Assembly: GCA_014607495.2 (NCBI GenBank)
Contig: CP053166.1
Coordinates: 8,574,455-8,638,454 of the forward strand
Origin: Carposina sasakii
Taxonomy: Eukaryota > Arthropoda > Insecta > Lepidoptera > Carposinidae
Direction of reading: 5' to 3'
DNA length: 64,000 bases
Positions 33,421-44,937 of the stretch are shown in pieces (positions within the stretch are counted from its first letter, which is position 1; each line of letters opens with the position of its first letter). The translations under genes and the position numbers were made by a program. The notes under the pieces were generated by a model. The model saw only the letters and a program-made list of their open reading frames with translations. It was not told where the DNA came from and did not search any database.

Positions 33421-34411
33421 TATAAAATTTTAAAATTTTATACACTTTGTTATTTATTTTTCTCTTATCTTCTCTCGTACTTACATTACATACCTTACCT
33501 CTACCTACTTCACATAGGTTAACAATGGCTTTTTATAGTCTTAACTATAAATAACAATAACAACAAAAACCATATTAATACGTAGTAGTAGAGTAGAAAG
33601 CTCAAACTCGGAAACGTCCAATATTTTACGAAATAACCTTAATTCCTGTTTTCTAGAAGCCTGGTTGTAGTTTATATTATATGTTTATTTATAGCTTAGT
33701 TAGACAGGTAGGTACTGAAGAAACGGGCTCTGGTAAACTTGTTATTTAATTAAATTGTTATTACGATTAATGAAATAGACGTGTCTACACTATCTACTAA
33801 TATTTCCATGCATTATAGGTAAGCAAAACTACTTTTTCACGATTACGAGAAAAACACAGGCAGACTCGATATTTCCTCGATCCCGTGACAGAAATCGCAA
33901 ACCTGCATTAAGTTTTAAATTGTGAAAAAAACCTTAATAACGTACTTTTCGGAATTATTATCTATTTTAAGTATGACGAAAAAGGTATACAGAACGAAGG
34001 GTACGTAATTCTATCTATATTGTAAATGTATTACTTTTACGATTGCAATATCTGGACAGTTAAACATATTACAATAGTTATTATTCTAATCTTTACGATT
34101 TAGTTAGTCATTCTTCGTTCTAAGTAAATAACTTACTCATAGTGTTAAGCAACATATCAATTAACCTCATTTATTTATAGCAATAAGGAAACAGACAGAT
34201 GATGTTAAATCACACTTCGAAACTGCTATTAAATTATGTTTTTGTGCCCAATAAAAATATCTACAAATGTTTAGAAAAGTATCTTAAACGTTGAACAGCA
34301 CGAATAGCATGAGAGATAGTGACATATCTTACATACAAACGATAAATCAACAAAGCTATTTTATACAAACACACACATATACGCACAGTTGTGTTTCCAA
34401 AAAGGTGTATC
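33421..34411. other. Intergenic spacer ending in an old repeat fragment
   Basis: AT-rich and without genes. Bases 34385-34410 (CACAGTTGTGTTTCCAAAAA) belong to the CTGTGTTTCC family and are cut off by the element at 34412. Confidence 0.4.
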
Positions 34412-34668
34412 CTGGGGGTCTACTCTGAAATGCCGCTTTCGAATCTTTCGGTCCGACCGAATCGAACCTTTGACAGCCTTTGACCCTACTACGAAATTGC
34501 TTCGGATTCATTCATATGAGTTCACAACTCATTCGGAACCATAGAGAATAATTCACATTGACTAATATTATAAGCTTTCTATTATCTAAGCCTTATTATA
34601 CCTGTCAAATAGAGTTCGATCGGACCGAATGAAAAAACGGCGCAACTGATCCGATCGAAGGAGGTTAT
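34412..34668. mobile_element. Foldback-like element, copy 3, right end missing
   Basis: It starts CTGGGGGTCTACTCTGAAAT and follows copy 2 through CGATCCGATCGAAGGA-type text, then stops. The last 45 bases or so present in copies 1 and 2, including the right terminal repeat, are absent. It interrupts a CTGTGTTTCC-type repeat. Confidence 0.68.
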
Positions 34669-34704
34669 ATTACTCGCTTAGACGTGAGATATGTCACTCT
34701 TACC

Positions 34705-34942
34705 CATGAACGTATAAAGAACAACGGACTTAATGCTATCACTGGACAGATTGAAGCACCGAAATGGCGGCGCGTTGGGCATGTGTGCAGTATTTTCCAG
34801 TAGCTTACTATGGTTTGTATATGTGGGTGGATAACGCGTCAATACACATCCCTACTCCATGGAATATCGTTGCCGAGCTTACTATGAATGCTTCACTCTG
34901 TGTAGTCACAACACTCTGTCCGTTATTCTTTATACGTTCATA
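34705..34942. mobile_element. hAT-like MITE, copy B
   Basis: It begins CATGAACGTATAAAGAACAA and ends CTTTATACGTTCATA. Flanking 8-mers are identical: CTCTTACC at 34697-34704 and 34943-34950. The orientation is opposite to copy A. The 90-codon frame inside is not a gene. Confidence 0.87.
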
Positions 34943-34950
34943 CTCTTACC

Positions 34951-35284
34951 TATTAAATACTACGCGTGGACGTAACTTAAATGCACCCTCGACACAATCT
35001 ATTTACAACATAGCTATAAGATTAAACTTACTTTGAACTCTGCCTACCCTCAAAGGGATCGTTCCTAGATATTTTTTTTTAAACGAAAAACCGACTTTCT
35101 CCCAAAACTCGAGCTTACTAAAGTAAAATTTTACTAAAGGGCAAATATATATTGCGTTAATCCGTGTACGAAGTTTAGAAGGCATAATATTGTCAGATTT
35201 ATATGCCAGCAAATGATTAAATAGGCCACATAACAAAAGAGAGAAATGAGTAGGCTTCGAAACTTTACGTTTGACAATATAAGC
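34951..35284. other. Spacer with one open frame of uncertain meaning
   Basis: A 121-codon minus frame spans 35003-35368, but its N-terminal part lies in the dispersed repeat at 35285-35440. I therefore read it as chance. Confidence 0.35.
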
Positions 35285-35890
35285 AACATATAAATAATTA
35301 CACTCCTTCTTCCCGCCCTGTTCCCAATCATTTGGGGTCGGTGCAATATGTAGGTACTCTTCTTTCATTCATCCCTATTATCCGTCATCTCGTTATTCTC
35401 ATGTCTAACTCTTCCTCTATAACCATCTTACTTCGGACACGGCTTAACGCAACATATAATTTCACCACTAAACACAATTATCTTCATCTTCATAAACCTA
35501 TTGCAGTCCACTACTGGACGTAGGCCTCCCCCTGCCATAGGGGGACTTTGTTACTAAAAAGTTCCACTATCTGTTTTTCGGCGGCTCCATCATCAGACCC
35601 TCGTTTCCTTTATATTATGTGTAGCTGACCAAAATTTTCTATACAAATCTAAAAACGGACTACTCGTGCCTTTTATATTTGAGTATATCCCAGATTCCAT
35701 CATCAGATGTTATGTTTTATATGTAGGTGATCAAAACGCTCAGTAAAAGTATAAAAACAGACTACATGTGCCTACAACATTTGAGGATTGCCCTCGATTT
35801 CTCCAAGATCCCATCATCAGATCCTGACATGGTGAATATGGGACCAACTTGGAAGCATACCATGACAAACTATAAAAAAAATGAAATCGG
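35285..35890 (+). repeat. Cluster of dispersed retroelement-like fragments
   Basis: Three pieces are visible. One is CTTCTTCCCGCCCTGTTCCC with CAATCATTTGGGGTCGG at 35285-35440. The second is TATTGCAGTCCACTACTGGA with a CCCCTGCCATAGGGG hairpin at 35498-35550. The third is GATTGCCCTCGATTTCTCCA with CATCAGATCCTGACATGG at 35780-35860, matching 31000-31110. All are of types common in Lepidoptera and none encodes protein. Confidence 0.55.
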
Positions 35891-38631
35891 TTCATAAATG
35901 ACGGAGTTCTGAGCTAAAACACATTTAAAAAAAACATACAGGCGAATTGATAACCTACTCGACTCGTTTTATACCAATACTTTTATACGGATTGGGCTCA
36001 TAGATTGTCTTTAGAAACTTCTTCATTCAATGATTTATTCAAAGACGACATAATTAAAATTGATGCTGGATTATAAATCTAAAACGTGGGTAGTAAAATA
36101 TTTCTAATAACTTAATATTTACTGCATTCAATGATGACTTAGATAGTACACAAAATGACAGCTGTTAGTGACTAATGGTACTTACCCATCGATTTTGATA
36201 TATGAAATTGTATTAGGCGTTACAATACGGAAGTTTAAACATTCACTATGGGTGCGCCCACCACCGGTATCTTTATATAGATCTTGCATAGCATTATTGT
36301 CGTGTAAGCGAGAGATGCCACATCGCAAAATTGTATTAAATAGAACATTATTGTCGACATAAAGACCGACGACTTTGTGATGGTTCTTCTTCACAACGAC
36401 AACATAGACCGTGTACATTCGTTTTATACGAATTAAAAAATAATAATAATAATTAATTTGATTATCTTTGGCGGCTCTAAAGCCTAAAACTAACTTAAAC
36501 TCAAGTACCTACGGTTGCCTACCATACCGTAACATGAAAAAAGTTTTGTTTTAATTTATCTGTGGACATAAGTAGGTACATAAAATAAAGAAAGAAAATG
36601 ATTGACAAAATATATATCCAATAAATGATAAATTTTAACCCCCGGCAAATGAACGACGGGTGTTATAAGTTTCACCATTTCGTTTACCTCTCTATGTATC
36701 TCTATGTCTATCAAACGCCTAAAATGCAAGGATCTATTTGAATAGTTTTTTTTTTTTTTTCTATAACATGTAACCTAAGCTTAGAACCGAGCGGGATGGC
36801 GGTGAACTGTGAAGGCCTTCTGCCTCATCTAGGGGACACAGGAACATCTACTATCATGAAGTGGCCATTAAAATGATACGTGCTATACCGCCACATCATG
36901 ATTCAAGGCACACAACAGGACGCGTCCACGGCAAAGCCATTAAAACTCGTAAAACAAACAAGTATGGCCGATGTTTTTTTGGAATTTCGGCGTTCTTTTG
37001 TGTTTCTATTTATTTCAGCGACGCCTGACCAATTAACAAGACCGTGTTAGTTAACACTCGCCCATGTTATGGCCCATTTGCGCCCATTTACGACTAAAAC
37101 GATTTTTGTTTAGCTTTTATGTACGCGTTCTCAAATATTTTGTGACCAAACCGAGATTTTTTCTAAAGGAAATTAGCACATGCTCTTTTAGGCGCTTGGC
37201 GGATGCTCTCAAATCCCAATTCTAGAGATGGTTTATATTTCTACATAATAATAGGCAGTATTGTAGTAGGTAGGTACACAAGAAAACTTAAAATTCAACG
37301 CAAATTAAATTCTACTTTATACCATAAAGTTAAATACTCTGAATACTCGTATTAATGAATAGCCAGCCATCATAGTGTACAATGATATAAGCTAGCAGCA
37401 TTTTTTCTTATGGCAGACGAAGTCGTAGCACATCCCGAGTCTTACAAACTATCACTGCGTTTGGCAATCAGCTGATCGCTATCACTTCACGACCCACTTA
37501 CACGAGATAGCACACACACATGTAAATACTGTTCTAAACCAAATTGTACGAGATTTATAGGTTTACGCGATCGTGACTGAAAACATTTTAGTTGGATTTT
37601 AGTGATGTGCAAACGTTTATTGATGATTAATCTATTGAATTTAGTGATTCCGTGTCGTAAATGAAACTAATCTAATAACATAAATAGAATTTTGATATTC
37701 TTTTAGATATAAGTGTGTGATTGGTATAAGTATTTTTAGAACCTAGGTATAATCGTGCAGGTTTTATCAAGGAGGCCTAAGTATTCCGAGTCATGTATCA
37801 ATTTTTTTAACTCGCCTTTTAGGATAACAACCAATGATAACGGTTCTAACAAACGTTCAAAATTACATGCATTTACGTGTAGCAAGTTGTAATGCTGCGC
37901 GCCGGTGCGATTCGATTCGTAGATTAGTAAATTATTGCCTAGAAAGAGGCTACTTTAAAATCGTGATAAGCAGTGATGTGTTTATAGGTAGACGCGGGGT
38001 TTCATAATGAAATCTTTATAAAAAGTGGCACCAGTAAATCTATGTAAACGTAATAACTACATTAGATTAGATTTTTAAACTTGAATCTTATGTAGTTACC
38101 ATAAGACTCGACTTTGCTTGTATCAATTTATGACAATAGATGCCCAGCCATACAATTGAGCAGCTATTTGTCGTGTAATTTTTTGATAATTCATCTAAGG
38201 TGATAAGATTTAATAAAATTCACAGAATCAGGCATTATTTGGCGAACAGCATTAGGTAATTAAGAATTTGCATCCAATTTCCCGTTGTAAACTTTTTATA
38301 GCCACGCCAGTTTGGAGTAGATTATATACATATATATAAGTAGATAGTAATATACATGTAGATATATCATCATATAAGATAATGTTGCTGGGAGTCTATC
38401 GTCATCCATCACAGAAGTGTCGTGCGTGTCGCATATAGAGTACAGACGACCATCGCTACACTTGTACAGCTATGACAAGGAAATAAGTATTTGACTGTTT
38501 GTTTACATTGAATAGGCTTTAAAACTACTGAACCGATTTGAAAAATTATTTCCTCATTAGAATTCTACATTATTCTTGATTAACATAGGTGGTAGAATAT
38601 TGTCTAAAAAGTTAAGGATCTCTATAAAATC
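35891..38631. other. Gene-free region
   Basis: No coding sequence is supported. A scrap at 36638-36720 (AACCCCCGGCAAATGAACGA, GGGTGTTATAAGTTTCACC) matches a repeat type common in Lepidoptera. A T-run is present at 36748-36761. A mixed-composition block at 36785-36960 shows nothing I can name. Confidence 0.4.
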
Positions 38632-38850
38632 TTTATATATATAAAACTCTTCCGTTAGATACTGTGTGTGATCGTGTGAGTACCAGACAACTCTAAATCT
38701 AAATACTAAGAGAATGGAAATGAGCATGTAAGGTCCTTGAAGAGAGAGAGAATAGATAGGGGCCACTAAGAAGGGATTTCCCGAAATTCCCACATGAACA
38801 AGAAATTTTAAAGTTTTCGCGGAAGAAGACGTTGGGCGGCCACTGGTCAT
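38632..38850 (+). mobile_element. Possible Helitron-like fragment
   Basis: TATATATATAAAACTCTTCC at the left and GGGATTTCCCGAAATTCCCA toward the right resemble non-autonomous lepidopteran Helitrons. No clear CTAGT terminus is seen. The 97-codon minus frame across it is a by-product. Confidence 0.35.
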
Positions 38851-39344
38851 AATATAGGTCTTAGTTATAAAACCCCATGCAAAATAATCGCAATAGTAAA
38901 TTTGCGAGTGTTGCCTGGATACAGTTTATGTCTGTAGTTTATTGTCGTATTGCATCACGATACATTTTTGATGAATCTGCTTTTTATGGCGGCTGAAATT
39001 GAGTTGAACAAAATTGTAAAGTATGCTAATAAGTAGAATATAAAGATACAATATCGATTGTGTTTTTCGCACTTTAATGGTTTATCTGAATTATAGATAG
39101 GTATTTGAAAGCAATGAATTTAGAGAGATGATAATAAAATTCGTAAAATTAATTCAATGTTATGTACAAGGACTTGTCCCAAACAATCTGCCCACATAAC
39201 TTGAATTTCCAGGTCATTCTAGGTAGTAAAAATAAAGTTTTATCGAAATCGGTTCAGCCATTTATGATTCAAATTCTTCGTTTATTTTGTTTTAATGGGG
39301 TTGTTAAGATTATTCCGATTATATGTATACCTATCTATATCTAT

Positions 39345-39668
39345 ACATATAATAAAAATGTAACGGATCGCTGTCTGTACATGGAAGATATATGAGAAAA
39401 AATATTATAGGTGACCTTTATCAACGCAAGAGAACCCAAAACGATGATTTTTGGAATTTTTGTCTGTTTGTCGGTTTGTCTGTGCGTTTGTGCACGCTAA
39501 TCTCAGAAACGGCTGAACCGATTTCGATGCAGTTTTCAGGAATATATACAGGTCCCACTTAACATATAGGCTACTTTTTATCCCGGGAAAATGTTTTTAT
39601 CCCGGATAATTTCGATATTTTGTTTTTTTCTGTAGTCCACGCGGACGGAGTCGCGGGCGCCCACTAGT
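39345..39668 (+). mobile_element. Helitron-like element containing the uninterrupted version of the 13.6-14.1 kb repeat
   Basis: Starting near ATAATAAAAATGTAACGGAT, it passes GGCTGAACCGATTTCGATGC, CAGGTCCCACTTAACATATA and CACGCGGACGGAGTCGCGGG, then ends CCCACTAGTAA. The GC-rich hairpin and CTAGT end fit a Helitron. It provides the empty-site comparison for the MITE at 13700-14085. Confidence 0.6.
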
Positions 39669-39682
39669 AATATACTAAATCT

Positions 39683-39897
39683 TCTATGCTGCTCTTCCCG
39701 GGCATACTGTAAAAGTCAGTAGAGAAACAAGAGGGTCTTGGTGTTTTGTAGGCGATGAGCTGACCACCTGTCACTACTAACCGAACTCGTACATCTCAAC
39801 TATACCCTCAAAATTAGTCAGAGGTGGCACCATGTGGTTCTATCGGCCCTTGCTGCTCTGCCTACCCCGTAAGGGATAAAAGCGTGATTATATGTAT
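39683..39897 (-). repeat. Dispersed repeat, copy 2
   Basis: This is the inverted form of 54297-54535: TGCTCTTCCCGGGCATACTG, GACCACCTGTCACTACTAAC and CCCGTAAGGGATAAAAGCG are all present. It lies 15 bp from the Helitron-like end, an arrangement also seen at 32.8-32.9 kb. Confidence 0.75.
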
Positions 39898-40289
39898 GTA
39901 TGTATAGGTACTAAAGCCAGGTATACCGTTAACCTATAGGTAGTTAGATTTTATAATTGTAAAAATCTGAGGTAAACAATTTAATGAATGTGGACGAGAG
40001 AGGTAGTTTTGGAACGTACTAAACTGTAGTCTCTCCTCTCTCCTCTCTACCAAACTCTATGGTATATAGGCCTGAGGTTAAGTATGTAAATCTAAAGTCC
40101 TGTACGCAGTCCTAAAAGATTTTCTATGCTACGGATGCGTAATCAAATTCTTTGACATCATGGACCAATGAATATAATTATGGCGGATATCACATGCATT
40201 TATGGCATGACAGCATAGCACATCTGTCGTGGAAATGCATCCTTAAGGCGAGGCAGATTATAAAGATAAAATACTATGTTACTTATCTC
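39898..40289. other. Spacer holding a diverged dispersed repeat
   Basis: Bases about 40130-40260 (CTACGGATGCGTAATCAAAT, ATCATGGACCAATGAATATA, CACATGCATTTATGGCATG) are related to the two flanks of the DIRS insertion at 16153-16173 and 21183-21260. Confidence 0.45.
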
Positions 40290-40534
40290 CATGAACGTAT
40301 AAAGAATAACGGACAGAGTGTTGTCAATACACAGAGTGAAGCTTTCATAGTAAGCTCGGTAACGATATTTCATGTAGTAGGGATGTGTATTGACTCGTTA
40401 TCCACTCACACATACAAACCATAGCAAGCTCGGCGCCTACTAGAAAATACGCATGAATGCGCAACGCGCCGCCATTACGGTGCTTCAATCTGTGCATTGA
40501 CAGCATTACGTCCGTTGTTCTTTACACGTATATG
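40290..40534. mobile_element. hAT-like MITE, copy C
   Basis: It begins CATGAACGTATAAAGAATAA and its decayed right end reads CGTATATG. Flanking 8-mers are CTTATCTC (40282-40289) and CTTATGTC (40535-40542), a 7 of 8 match. Same orientation as copy A. Confidence 0.82.
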
Positions 40535-41412
40535 CTTATGTCAAAGAAAACTACTACCAATATTTAAGTGAATGTCCTGAAGGAAAAGGTTACCACTAGG
40601 AATACAGAGGTTCCTAAAGTGATCCAGGTTCACCCCCAGGCGGTCTACAATGTAAAAATAATTTGGTTTAGGTATAGTTTTGTACCAGATATAGATAACT
40701 TTTGAAAGTAATCTATGATAAAAAAAAAAACAGTTTGGGATCCCCTGCTCTAAATAGATACCTGACTTATACAGTATATGACGGTGAATGAATATCACGT
40801 GAATATCTTCTCTCAATGACGTCATTTGCTCTGAATTAGTAAAGTTTTTCGGCATTAAAGTGTAACTAATAACCTCGTAAGTGTATAATTATGCAGTTCA
40901 AGCGTCCCAGACGGACGTGGAGTGTCATATTCCTCTAATTAGGAGTTAGTTCGAGCAGATTTATGTTAATGGTCGACATTAAGCATTATATTAAAGTGTT
41001 CTCAAAGTTTTTAAACTATTATTGCCTCATGCTATCGTAATTAGAATGACGGGCCACTCATTGGTAGTGTGAGAAAGAGTTTTCTGAGATATCGAGCCTT
41101 AGTTTTAAACAGTATGTAAAGGCAACCGTTAAGCACGTCAGCAAAATGTTTTGAATGTCTGTCAAATTAAGCGTTGATTAGCCTAATCAATTCCTAAAAT
41201 ATTTTTTAATACTTATAAGCAATGCCCACAGGGATTAGGGGGATACGAGTATAACCTTACATACGTCGCAACCTAAACTAAAACTGAAGAATTATTGATA
41301 GAGTCGGCGGACGGACCCGCGACAAAATGCAATCTTACACTATTTCTCTGGTTGTGATCTGGATTGATGGCTTTGATGACATATATTATTAGGTATACCT
41401 ACATAAACATAT
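40535..41412. other. Intergenic spacer, nothing recognised
   Basis: A 104-codon minus frame at 40541-40855 has no recognisable motif and a composition like its surroundings. Confidence 0.35.
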
Positions 41413-41470
41413 CAACCTATTGCAGTCCAATACTGGACGTAGGTCTCCCCTAGGGCACGCTACAAAGCTC
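41413..41470 (+). repeat. Dispersed repeat fragment
   Basis: AACCTATTGCAGTCCAATAC then TGGACGTAGGTCTCCCC is the same family as 1181-1430 and 35498-35560. Confidence 0.6.
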
Positions 41471-41896
41471 ATCACAAAGAATTTATTTTTAGACAACTGA
41501 GTCCATAGATGGTTAGTAATTAAAGGATAATAATATCCTATCTAATTCATCATCATCTTATGCTTGATTTTGTAACTATGTATCAGTAAATATGCCATCT
41601 AATGTTATTTATCATCGGTCTCTTACATTTGCTTATGTTTCTATGAGAAATCTTTCTACCAGCAGGTGTTTCTCTTCATTAATTATCATATTTTGGATGT
41701 TCACCTGAGAAGACTGCGCTACGAAATGATATTACAGTATTTAATTGTATTAAATTTCGCCATTGTTCTTTAATTAATATCATTATGAAAATGTTGTAAT
41801 TAATTACAGCCGCGCTACTTACCTGCTAACTGTAAAGATTCGTATAATTATACTTGTAGGCACTAAGCCTCTCAATCTTCTGTATATTCACAAATA
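41471..41896. other. Intergenic spacer, nothing recognised
   Basis: AT-rich DNA without features. Confidence 0.35.
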
Positions 41897-42190
41897 TACA
41901 GGGTGTAAGTAGCAGCCAGGCAAATACCGTATTTTTTGTGTCAATCGGTTATGAATACCACGTGTTCTCCTCATCATCACGAACATTTTTCTTCGTGGAA
42001 GCATACCTGGGAAGTGTCTGGTTTCCAAGATATTGAGGTCTAAAGTCTACTTATCAAGTTGCATTTTTTGGCAGAAATGCATGTAGGCACGATTAACAAA
42101 CATCTTTCCATAAGAAACGTTGGTTACATTTCAAATATTTTCTATCAAAAAACCAAGTTAAGCACGTAGCATAGGTACAAGGTGTGCACC
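41897..42190 (-). mobile_element. Mariner-like MITE, copy 4, diverged and incomplete
   Basis: The left tip is TACAGGGTGTAAGTAGC. Homology to the family is clear at CTCCTCATCATCACGAACAT and CATACCTGGGAAGTGTCTGG, then fades. The far tip is not found, so the right boundary is approximate. Confidence 0.6.
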
Positions 42191-43064
42191 TTAATAAAGC
42201 GTAGGTATAGCGACATTATTGTGATCTAACGGCTGTCTTATCAGAATAGGATGAAGTGATTGGATTTCAATCAGTCATTTCAAGAGCAGAGTAACGAGTG
42301 GGATGACCATCACGTGAGTGATCTGATCACATCAGGACTTAATATTAAATGCCAACATTTTCATATTGACGATTTCCTCCATTTTGATTACATAATTTTC
42401 TGACGAAACAAATTGGCGACTTTTTAAAGAAAGGTCAAGTTAAAAATCCCCCGCAACCGAACGTGGACAATATATTTCGAACGTACAAAATTGAGATCTT
42501 TGCTATGAGATATAGGCGGGAGGTTATATATTTAAGTATATTCTGGATCAGCTTGGAAACAACCTGGTCACGTGCACATGACAGCATTCTAGCGAAAGGA
42601 ATCCTAAAACTCCCTACCCCTAGACAAAGTGAAAATTCACTAAGCAGCTAAGACACAGTTATCACTGGAAAGCCAACTTCCAGGTTCCTAGGTAGGTACC
42701 TAGTTTTGTGCCGCTACAAACAACGCAATATTAGCGGACTTCCCATGATCCTTGATAAGTAACTGGAACAACAGAGTACGAGTCATCCAGCATCCTCACA
42801 GATATCACATGTTCTAGTCACTTGAAATTGTCCGGTATTGAAAGTTATTTATTACTTATCAAGGTACTTGAGTATGATCCGCTTATCTTTGGCGACGTGA
42901 TAGCTGTATTTAAGTGTTCTGTGGCGATAGTGTAATCTGTCAGGCACATGAAGCATCTGCATTTATCATTCATTATGCAACATTGCTTACGTGAATCTCA
43001 CGTTGAATTAGAAAAACAAAATTTAGTGAGGGTGGATAACACTACATACTTACCTACCTAAATA
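42191..43064. other. Intergenic spacer, nothing recognised
   Basis: No gene or repeat was identified. A 62-codon frame at 42463 looks random. Confidence 0.35.
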
Positions 43065-43740
43065 TATGTATACAGTCATAGAGGAATAAGATGTAGACAT
43101 AGAGTGCTAATGTCATACAACAGTTTCGATGCACCATTAGACTTTTCGGTGCCTCACAATTCCAGTTCTTGACATTTAGATTGCATTACTTTACATTATA
43201 GTTGTATATAGTTGTAATGTATAGTAATGTAATCTAAGTGTCAAGGACTGGAATTGTGAGGCACCGAAAAGTCTAATGGTGCATCGAAACTCTCAACCTT
43301 ATCCACCCTCTTTTATCCACACTTAGATTGCATTACTATACATTACAATACATTAGTAATGTTGTACATTACTATACATTACACTAATATAATCTAAGTG
43401 TCAAGGACTATCTAAGTGTTAAGAGGCACCGAAAAGTCTAAAGCCTCGAGCACACCGGATGCGTATGCGTGCACGTAAGCGTAGACGTACACGTACCTCT
43501 GAGTTGTAATGTATGGAACTGTCACCGCTTGACACGTCTATGTTTACGTCTACGCATACACATCCGGTCTGCCCATGCCTATACAGTTCCATACATTACA
43601 ACTCAGAGGTACGTGTACGTCTACGCTTACGTGTACGCATACGCATCCGGTGTGCTCGAGGCTTTACGGTGCATCGAAACAGTTAGTATGACATTAGCAC
43701 TCTATGACTACTTAATGCTCTATGACACAGTATACATACT
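43065..43740. mobile_element. Nested palindromic element
   Basis: Outer arms of about 70 bp face each other: 43065-43135 (CATAGAGTGCTAATGTCATA then GTTTCGATGCACC) and 43668-43737. Within them are two independent hairpins. The first is 43123-43290, arms of about 80 bp with few mismatches. The second is 43441-43522 with 43583-43664, 82-bp arms with a single mismatch around a 60-bp spacer. A shorter ATTGCATTACTATACATTAC palindrome lies between. There is no transposase. The 94-codon frame through it translates the second palindrome and is an artefact. It looks like a foldback transposon or MITEs inserted into one another. Confidence 0.75.
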
Positions 43741-43806
43741 ACGGCTGTGTTAAAAAAATGGGGTAGCCAGAATTTCAGGATCACGAAGGAGTAGTTACAG
43801 CCACAT
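43741..43806 (+). repeat. Dispersed repeat fragment (CTGTGTTTCC type)
   Basis: GGCTGTGTTAAAAAAATGGG, TAGCCAGAATTTCAGGATC and a GGAG block match 10256-10325 loosely. Confidence 0.4.
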
Positions 43807-43820
43807 TTGGCATATATATA

Positions 43821-44135
43821 TATATAGCTAAGTAACTTTTCAATTGATCTTTAACATCTAACATCATGGAGTAACGGACAGAGTGTTGTCAATACACAGA
43901 GTGAGGCATTCATAGTAAGCGGTAACGATATTCCATGGAGTAGGGATGTGTAATGGCATCCACCCACATATACAAACCATAGTAATCTCGGCGCCTACTA
44001 GAAAATACACACACGTGCGCAACGCGCCGCCATTTCGGTGCTTCAATCTATGCATTGACAGCATACGTCCGTTGTTCTTTATACGTTCATGATGTTAGAT
44101 GTAAAAGATCTATTGAGAAGTTACTAAGCTATATA
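43821..44135. repeat. Palindromic arms surrounding hAT-like MITE copy D
   Basis: Arms 43821-43868 (TATATAGCTAAGTAACTTTT to ACATCATG) and 44088-44135 are inverted copies over about 48 bp with a handful of mismatches. Other copies of the MITE have different flanks, so the arms belong to a host palindrome, not to the MITE itself. Confidence 0.7.
43865..44091. mobile_element. hAT-like MITE, copy D, left tip deleted
   Basis: The left end reads CATGGAGTAACGGACAGAG and lacks about 14 bases found in other copies. The right end CTTTATACGTTCATG is complete. It lies at the centre of the palindrome at 43821-44135. Confidence 0.75.
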
Positions 44136-44937
44136 CTTAGTTGCTAAAGCACCAGAGAGACGCCCCTGAGTTCCGTAGTCGACTCTTACGAGATGCAGCT
44201 GGTATTCTATGAAACCGCACAACAGCACAGGAAAATTGAAATTCTTAATCCATGAGTAGGTTTATGTGTTATGATGACTTACGTAGCCGAGGCACACAAC
44301 AATAGTGAAGTTATCATCTTATAAACAGCTCCACTCTCTGATAGTTCCCATTCCATTCCGGAGCAAAACAAAAGGTATTTGTTCGGAACTATTGTTCCAA
44401 ACCGAGGCATGTTACAGTTTCTGTCGCTTTTTGCTTCACTCTGCCATTTCGTAAATAACGTCGACTTTGGAGAAATAAAAAAGATACCGTATTTCGATGC
44501 GCGAATTGTGTTGAAGAGCTATATAAATAATATAGGTGAATAAGGCACTAGGTACCTGGTACATATACCTACTTGTTGTCCGAGAAATATTACTTAAAAC
44601 ACTCTATATAAAATTTTAAAATGTGACTTGATACAAATAGCTAACATTCCTCAAATGATTTTCTAACCCAATTTCACGACAAATAATCAAAAATATTCTA
44701 TTAGGTAGGTTTGTAAATAAATTGAAGTTCATATTGCTCACTCACAACTTTATTAAAATAGACCAAACGTAATTAATGAGATTGAGAGAGAGAGAGAGGG
44801 AGAGAGAGCGACCCATGTTTATTTTACGCTAAGATTAGTGATGTGCATCACGCGCAATATGATTTATCGATGCAGTTTATACCATACGATAAAATTAATT
44901 TAAGCGGTTTATGTCAGGTATCCTATTTAGATATATA
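44136..44937. other. Spacer with a repeat scrap and a GA microsatellite
   Basis: A block at 44155-44200 (GAGTTCCGTAGTCGACTCTT) matches 8011-8045. A GA-rich microsatellite lies at 44779-44810. No gene is visible. Confidence 0.45.

Noticed and set aside
35003..35368. 121-codon minus frame
   Set aside because: Its first third is a dispersed repeat in reverse and no domain is visible.
43469..43753. 94-codon frame
   Set aside because: It merely translates the arms of the second palindrome.
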